A DNA stretch of 64,000 bases from Mytilus californianus (Eukaryota; Mollusca; Bivalvia; Mytilida; Mytilidae), in NCBI RefSeq assembly GCF_021869535.1, contig NW_026262712.1:97104140-97168139 (forward strand), read 5' to 3'. Made by a program: the position numbers and the translations under genes. Shown in pieces: positions 53,101 to 62,100 of this stretch. The first letter of the stretch is position 1; each line of letters begins with the position of its first letter. The notes beneath the pieces are model-generated. The model was not told the origin of the DNA, searched no databases, and saw only the letters and a list, made by a program, of their open reading frames with translations.

Positions 53101-56100
53101 AGGATTGCAATATCTTTTAGAGCAAAGTATGCATTTTTTATTGTAGTTTGTAATGGAGTCCAGTTCAATATATGTCTTATAACATTGTATTAAAGGTTCT
53201 GGAAAACGTTTTATACTGACCAAAAGATACAGTTGGAATTTGAATGATGTTTGCAGTTTTAACGAAACAAAAAAAAAGTAAAATCACAAAAATACTGAAC
53301 TCCGAGGAAAATTCAATCGGAAAATTCCTAATCACATGGCAAAATCAAATGACAAAACACATCAAACAAATGTACAACAACTGTCATATTCCTGACTTGG
53401 TACAGGCATTTTCAAATGTAGAAAATGGTGGATTGAACCTGATTTTATAGCGCTAAACCTCTCACTTGTACGACAGTCTTATCAAATTCCGTTATATTTA
53501 CAACGATACGTGAACAAAACAGACATTATAAATAAAATAGTCAAAATATGGGTACAGCAGTCATCACTGTGTTACAATATCAAAAGAAACAATTATTTAC
53601 AAAAAAGCACAAAAGCATCTATCAAATTTAAAACCACGTTCATTGCTTCGCGTGTCTGACGTCAGAAAATGTAAACGTCACATAAGAAGAAATTTTGTCA
53701 TTCAATGTTTATTCAAAACAATTTTATAATTTCACATGGGGAATGTTGGTATACAGGGTTAAAAAATCAAAAGTTATGTTAGAATTAATTTTCTGAAATA
53801 GACCGAGACTTAAAATTGTCCAAATGAAACTGTGTATTCAATATTTGTCTTGGATACGATTGATCACAATTGATAACCACCAATCAATTCAATCAACTGA
53901 AGAAAAATTGCAAACCCTCGACCGTGACGATAGATTCGATTGATAACGATTGATTACCAAAAATCAACTCAATCAACTCAATAAAAATTGGAAACCCTCG
54001 ACCGTGACGATAGATACGATTGATTATCAAATATCAACCCAATCAACTCAATAGAAATTTTAAGTCAACGATAGTTACGATATATAAGATTGATCACGAT
54101 ATAATTACCGATGTCAACTCGATCAACTCAGTAAAAGTGCAACTCATCGATCGTTACAAAAAATACAATTGATAACAAATATCAACTTAATCATCTCAAT
54201 AAAAATTACAAACCCACAATCGGTACGATAGATTCGATTGGTTATCAGATATCAATTCAATCAACTCAATTAAATAACAAACCCTTGATCGGTACGATAG
54301 ATACAATTGAACAAGATTGATTAATACATATTAACCCATTCATGTCAATGATGTTCGGCAGCAAATGCAGTTTTACAATTTCACTTTCATAAAGTCATTC
54401 TTGTACCTTTTTTGAAAATATATAACAAGATTCGTTTGTCTTCACATAACCAATGCATTGACATTTATCGTTATGTTGCCACTAAGAGAAAGACAGAAAT
54501 TTGGTTTTTACTGTACCTGATCAACTCTTAAAAGATCTTAACGATTAAATACGATCGATACCCATGAACACCAGACGAGACAGTTGATTGAATTGATCAG
54601 CCGTTAAACAATCGGTAAATATTTAATACGATTGATCACAATTGATAACTACAGATCGACTCAATCAACTCAACAAAAAATCCAAACAATCGATCGTTAT
54701 AATAGATACGACTGGTCACGATTGACTACCAAAAATCAACTTGATCAACTGAATGAAATTACAAACACTCAGTCGTTACGATATATTCGATTGATCACGA
54801 TTGATTATCAAATATCAACACAATCAACCCAATTAAAATTGAAAAACCTACGATTGATCGCGATATGTTAACAGATATCTACTCAATAAAAGTGCAAACC
54901 ATCGATCGTTACGATAGATACGATTGATCACGATTGATTACCAAATATAAATTCAATGAACTCAATCTGAATAGCAAACCCTTGATCGCGATCGGTACGA
55001 AAGATATGATTGATAATCAAATAGCAACTCAATTAGAACTGCAAATCCTCGATCGTTATGATAAATACAGTTAACAAATATTAATTCAGTCAACTCAATA
55101 GAAATGTTTGGTTACAATTTTACTTACTACTTACAAACATGTATTCCTGTACCTTTTTAAAAAATATATTACAAGATTCGTTTGTCTTTATATAACCGTT
55201 GATTTAACCTGATCGTTATGGTGTTACTTATAGGAAGAAAGATTTTTTTGTGTGATTTAAGAGTGATAGGATTGTGATCCTTAAAAACCAGATGAAACAG
55301 TTGATTGAATTGATCAAGTCTTAGCCGATCGAAACGATTGAATACGAGCAATACGATCGTAATCCCTTGAAACCCAGATGACAAAGTTCTTTGAATTGAT
55401 CAATTCTTAAACCTTCCCAGCGATTGAATATGATCGATACTATCGTGACCTTTAAAAACAAGAAGAGACAATTGATTAAGTTTATCAATTAATGAACTAC
55501 CGTAACGATTAATGCGATTGATACGATCGTGTGTATATAATACGTGAAGAGATAGTTGATTTAATTTATCTACTCTTAAACGATCGATCGTAACGATTGA
55601 TACGATTGTGACACATGAAAACCTGAACAGGTAGTTGATTGAATTGCTCAACTCTAAAAAGACCGTAACGATTGGATTGCGATCCTTTAAAAGTAAAACA
55701 GATAGTTGGTTGAATCGATCAACTCTTTAACGATTGTAACGATTTAATACGATCGATACGATCGTGACCCTATAAAACCTGACGAAACAGTTGATTTAAT
55801 TTGATCACCTCTTAAACGATCTTAATTTAATCAACTTTAAGACTAAGGGTTTATTGAATAAATTAAATGAATTGATTACATATGATAGTAAAAATCCTAC
55901 AACGATTGATTTATCCTACAACAGAATTGAATTGAATTGAATTCACTAAACAATAGATAGTAGTTTATTAAAAAGATCTATTAAACGATTGTCAAATAGT
56001 GTACCTGCGTTTCATGCTTTCTCCTTTTAGTGTGTGGAAAGATTGATAACTGCTTGCATAGAAGGTGTACTGATAACAACCAAAATCTGCTTTGTGTCTG

Positions 56101-59100
56101 GTGTGATGGAGAGATAGCAGAACGTCCATACTGGAAAGCATATACTGGAGAGGTAGATAGCAGAAAATCTTGTCAAAGTAAGAGATGAATATAAAAATAA
56201 GAAGATTTGGTATGATTGCCAATGAGACAACTCTCAACAAGAGACAAAATGACTTAGAAATTAACAACTATAGGTCAACGTACGGCCTTCAACAATCAGT
56301 AAAACCCATACCGCATAGTCAGCTATAAAAGGCCCCGAAATGAATAATGTAAAACAATCTAAACGAGAAAACTAACGGCCGGTTATATGTACAAAATAAT
56401 GAACGAAAAATAAATATGATATACAGCAACAAACGACAACCACTGAATTACAGGATCCTGACTTGGGAAAGTCACATACAGAATGTGACGGGGTTAAACT
56501 AATTTGAAGGCGATTCAACCCTCTCCTAATTTTGGACAGTGGTGTTACAGTACAACATAAGAACGAACTATAAAAATCAGTTGAAAAGGGCTTAACTCAT
56601 CAGATCAAAAAATTCCAAAGATCTTTTAGAGTACATACAATCTAAGACTCTCTCATCTTGCAATAGTATAAAAACATTTGACATTTCTACACTATACACA
56701 AGTATTCCCCATTCCAAACTAAAAGACAAATTGAAAGAGTTGGTATTACTTTGTTTCATTAAAAAGAATGGCGAAAGTAGATACAAGTATCTTGTCTTGG
56801 GGAGGGATAAATCCTACTTTATAAAGAATCACTCTGATTCAAACAAAAAATTCTCTGAAACTGACATTATCAAGATGCTTGATTTCTTGATTTACAACAT
56901 ATTTGTTACGTTTGGAGTACGTGTTTTTCAACAGACTGTCGGAATTCCAATGGGAACCAATTGTGCCCCTCTTCTTGCTGACTTGTTTCTTTATTATTAT
57001 GAGGCTGACTTCATACAGGAACTTCTTAGGAAGAAAGATAAGAAGTTAGCAATATCCTTTAACTCTACGTTTCGCTGTATAGACGATGTTCTCTCACTAA
57101 ATAATACAAAATTTGGTGACTATGTTGAACGAATCTATCCCATCGAACTAGAGATAAAGGATACTACAGATACAGTTAAGTCTCCCTCATATCTTGACTT
57201 ACATCTAGAAATTGACAATGAGGGTCGGTTGAAAACAAAACTTTACGACAAAAGAGATGATTTCAGCTTCCCAATTGTTAACTTTCCATTTCTATGTAGC
57301 AACATTCCAGCAGCGCCTGCATACGGAGTATATATCTCCCAATAGATACGATATTCCCGGGCTTGTGTTTCCTATCATGATTTCCTTGATAGAAGATTGC
57401 TGCTCACAAGGAAGCTATTAAACCAAGAGTTCCAAATGGTGAAGTTGAAGTCATCCCTTCGTAAATATTACGGACGCCATCACGAGTTGGTTGACCGTTA
57501 TGGAATAACCATTTCACAGATGATATCGGATATGTTCCTTATGTCGTAACTACAATACCCTCCCTTTTCACGAATGTGACTTACCGAATTAGACTATTTA
57601 CCGGATTTGTAATAACATAAGCAACACGACGGGTGCCACATGTGGAGCAGGATCTGCTTACCCTACCGGAGCACCTGAGATCACCCCCAGTTTTTGGTGG
57701 GGTTCGTGTTGCTTAGTCTTTGGTTTTCTATGTTGTGTCATCTGTACTATTATTTGTCTGTTTGTCTTTTTAATTTTGGCCATGGCGTTGTCAGTTTGTT
57801 TTCGATCTATGCGTTTGACTGTCCCTCTGGTATCTTTCGTCCCTCTTTCAAAGCAGAAATACATGTAACAAAAACACAGAGTGGACGTGGCAGGTACTTA
57901 TACATCTCCACAACAAAAAGACACTAAGTACAGATCTGAGAGTACTCGCGGTTACTGACAGCTAGTTCAAAGCCAATAACAACAAATTAAAAAAAAATAT
58001 GCATCTAAGACTAAAAAATCAATCAGTACAGATCCAACATCCAACATCCAATTGATTTAGTGTAAAGGCGTCATTAACAGTCAGAGAAAAACATGACCTT
58101 GTGCAATGCCAAGATACAGGTATCAACAGATTGTAGAGCAATGAATGTGCATACGTATATAAAAATAATATTTAGTTTGATTTCAATTTACTGATAACAA
58201 AATCAATATTAATACCAATAAAAACAATATTCAAAGATCTAATTATAGTGTTGAATTTGTAATCTTTTAGAATAAGTTTATTTAAAGGATCGATAAGTTT
58301 ACCTGGATCATATCTAAATTTCTGGGCTCGGTATACAACATCTCTGTAAAAATGAGGATGTGCTATCCTGTTATGAAATATATCTAAACTTTATACAACA
58401 TGGATACCATATATGTACATGACATTATTTTAAACTTTGAATTTTTCACAATACTAAGGATTTTCAAATCCAGGAATATATAACCTTAGGTATACTTGGG
58501 CTAAATCATTCGTAATTGTGGGTCTTCAATGCTTTTCAACTTCATACTTTATTCGGACTTTTTAACTTTTTTTTTATTCGAGCGTCACCAAAGTGTCTTT
58601 TGTAGACGAAACGCGCGTCTGGCGTTTAAAATTTTAAGCCTGGTATCAATAATGAGTTTACTTATCTTTACTTATACAAATCAAAACTAGGAATTATAAA
58701 AAAATTTTTTTTTAGTGGTCTGCACCTGTAAACAATAAAAAGAAGATGTGTTTGAGGTACTGAATATTCTATGGTTAATTTTATTTTACAGAGTCCTGTT
58801 CCTGGAGAACAGATAGTACCAGGTGTTACCCAGGGACATGTGTAGATGGATTAGCTGCTCATTGCCAGTGTGCAGACAATTTCTCTGGTACACATTGTGA
58901 AAATAGTAAGTAAATATATAATCATTCAAACTTGGTAATTTTAGGAGTAGTTATTTAGGTTTCTGCTCCAAGTCATAGTTTCACGAAGTCTAGTAACAGA
59001 CTGAAAGTGTATTCTGTCATAAATATTTGTTTTGAACATCGGGAAGCAAAACATGATACAATGTACTTGCATGTGGTTCTGGTTACTTGCTATGCTAATC

Positions 59101-62100
59101 AAATAAAGGAATTTTGGCTGACACAAAATCATTAGATGAAATTGTATTCTGTAAATTCAGAAATTATGACAAGCACCTATTATTGTGATTTTGACAAGAC
59201 CAACCACAATTTGAGATTAATTATTGCAATTGAAGGAGAAGCTGCATACAGATATATGAATCAGATATTATGATTCGTCTTCTTTTTATTGCGATACTCA
59301 CCCAGTTTCATGATTAGCATCAATAAAAAACCTCGCAATAATTTCTGAATTTTCAGTATTTATACAGGAGAGGCTAATCATAAATAAGGGTTAAATATTT
59401 TATCTAGCAATGATATAGTTCATATAAAGGGGGATGTAACAAAACACCATGACTATGTTATTCTTATTGTTTATATTTTATCTAGCAATGATATAATTCA
59501 TATATATCTCTCTATATCCAAAAGAGATAGTCGAGTAGGAGGAAATGCCCATTTTTACTTTGGCCTTATCAATTGTCATTCTCACCTTTTTCAGTTGATG
59601 AAGCACCACTTATATTGCTGAATCATGGTCAATTTTATGAAAGCGCTCAAAAAATGATTAAGATAGCAAATAACCCAAATTATATCACAGATGGACATCC
59701 AATTGTCTGGAGCAACTTTATCATGTTTAGTTTGGTTGAGGCTGTAATGTCAGCTAAATATTTACAGCCAAATGTTGGACTTGATGGAGACCATTATGTC
59801 AGGGATTTTAAAGTTGGTTTAGTAGAGATGAAGACATCATTGGCTTTATATAGAGGTATGGTACCTTATTTTCACAGCATTCCTCCCTCACTTTAGAGTT
59901 AGAATGGTTAATTAGTATTTTCTGCAATTAGAATATTGATTTTTGTTGAAAACTTTTACAAACTTTTATAAATTACCAAATTTTTTGAAATCCTTTCATT
60001 TTTCAGAAAATAATTAAAGATTGTACAATACTGGATACACATAGTTCTTGAATAAGAAGAGTATTTTTGAATATTCTGTTCCTTGATGATATTTTTGATT
60101 GAAGGCTTTGGTACCAAATTATGTGCAATGATAACAGGTTTTACAAAAGATGTTTTTGAGCCATGAAGTACTTTTACGAAAAAAATGTTTAAAATTCCAT
60201 TAAAGCTTCTGATTATACATACTGGAAAATAGAATACTAAAAGAAAGCGATATATTAAATGTTATCCTATCTTTCAGTTGTATAGTATACAATATTTTTA
60301 TCTTTTTCAGGGGGTTCATTAATCGACACTAGGAAACAGTTTTGTCAACCACTGAGTAAATATGATCCAATTGATAAACTGATGTGTAATCAGTCCTTTG
60401 ACATAAGTAGCTGGCTGCCTTTTAAACATATGGATAAGTACGTTACCAAAGTATGAAAAAAATCAAATGCTTAAAACTTTAATTGGGTAGGTGAAAAATT
60501 AAAATGATAAACAAAAAGAAGAAATATTTTAGAGGAGAGGCGAAAGATACCAAACGGACATTCAAACTCATAAGTCGACAATAAACTGGTAAACTTATCG
60601 ATCCTTTAAATCTACTTATTGTAAAAGGTTACCAATTCAATCTGTAATTATACCATTAAATATTGTTTTTATTGGTACTGATATTGATTTTTTTATCAGT
60701 AAATTAAAAGCAAACTAAATATTATTGTTATATACATATACACATTCATGGATCTACAATCTGTCGATATCTGTATCTTGGCATTGCACAAGGTCATGTT
60801 TTTCTCTGACTGTTTATGACGTCTTTACACTAAATCCATTGGATGTAGGATCTGTACGGATTGATAATTTAGTCTTAGATGCATGATTTTTTTATTAGTT
60901 GTTAGTGGCTTTGAACTAGCTGTCAATAACTGCGAGTACTCTCAGATCTGTACTTAGTGTCTTTTTGTTGTTTAGATGTACAAGTACCCGGTCACGTCCA
61001 CTTGTAGTTGTAGTATTTGTATTTTTATCCATCTGATGAGTTAAACCTCTTTCAACTGATTTTTATATTTCGTTCTTATGTTGTACTGTTACACCACTGT
61101 CCCAGGTTAGGGGGAGGGTTGTTATCCCGCTAACACGTTTAACCCCGCCACATTCTGTATGTATGTGCCTGTCCCAAGTCAGGAGCCTGTAATTCAGTGG
61201 TTGTCGTTTGTTTATGTGTTACATATTTGTTTTTTGTTCATTTTTTGTACATGAATAAGGCCGTTAGTTTTCTCGTTTGAATTGTTTTACATTGTCATTT
61301 CGGGGTTTTTTATAGCTGACTGTGCGGTATGGGCTTTACTCTTTATTGAAGGCCGTACGGTGACCTATAGTTGTTAATTTCTGTGTCATTTGGTCTCTTA
61401 TGGAGAGTTGTCTCATCGGCAATCATACCAAATCTTCCTTTTTATATTGACAACGCCATGGCTAAAAAGAAAAAGACAAAAAGACAAACAGCCGTACAAA
61501 AACACAACATAGAATAGATATAAGAAGATGTGGTATGAGTGCCAATGAGACAACTCTCCATCCAAGTCACAATTTGTAAAAGTAAACCATTATAGAAAAC
61601 TAAAGACTGAGTAACACGAACCCCACCAAAAACTGGTGGTGATCTCATGTGCTACGGGAGGGTAAGCAGACCCTTCTTCACATGTGGTACCCGTCGTGTT
61701 GCTCGTGTAAGTACACATCCGGTGATCAGTCTAATTAAGTAGGTCACATTCGAGGTAACGGGGACGGGATTGTATAAATTACCAATTAAGCCACATCAAA
61801 TTAATGTCTTATTTTTCGGATTAGCTGCTACTAGTTTTCTAATTTCATTTTGTTTCTCTCAGGAATATTTTAGCTTAACATGTTTTACATAAACGTTTCT
61901 TGTGCGAATCGAAAATCGAATAATCAGTGGAAAATACGAGATACTGTTAAAAGTTTAGTATTTAAAAACCAAAGGTTTTGCCTATTGCTTTATAAAAGGA
62001 GATGTTTTGTTTTAGTTGCTCTGAATAAAATTCAACTTGCTTAGAACAGGTAGGACTCTACACAAAGTGGTGGTATTAAAATAATCTTCCAATCACCTTA

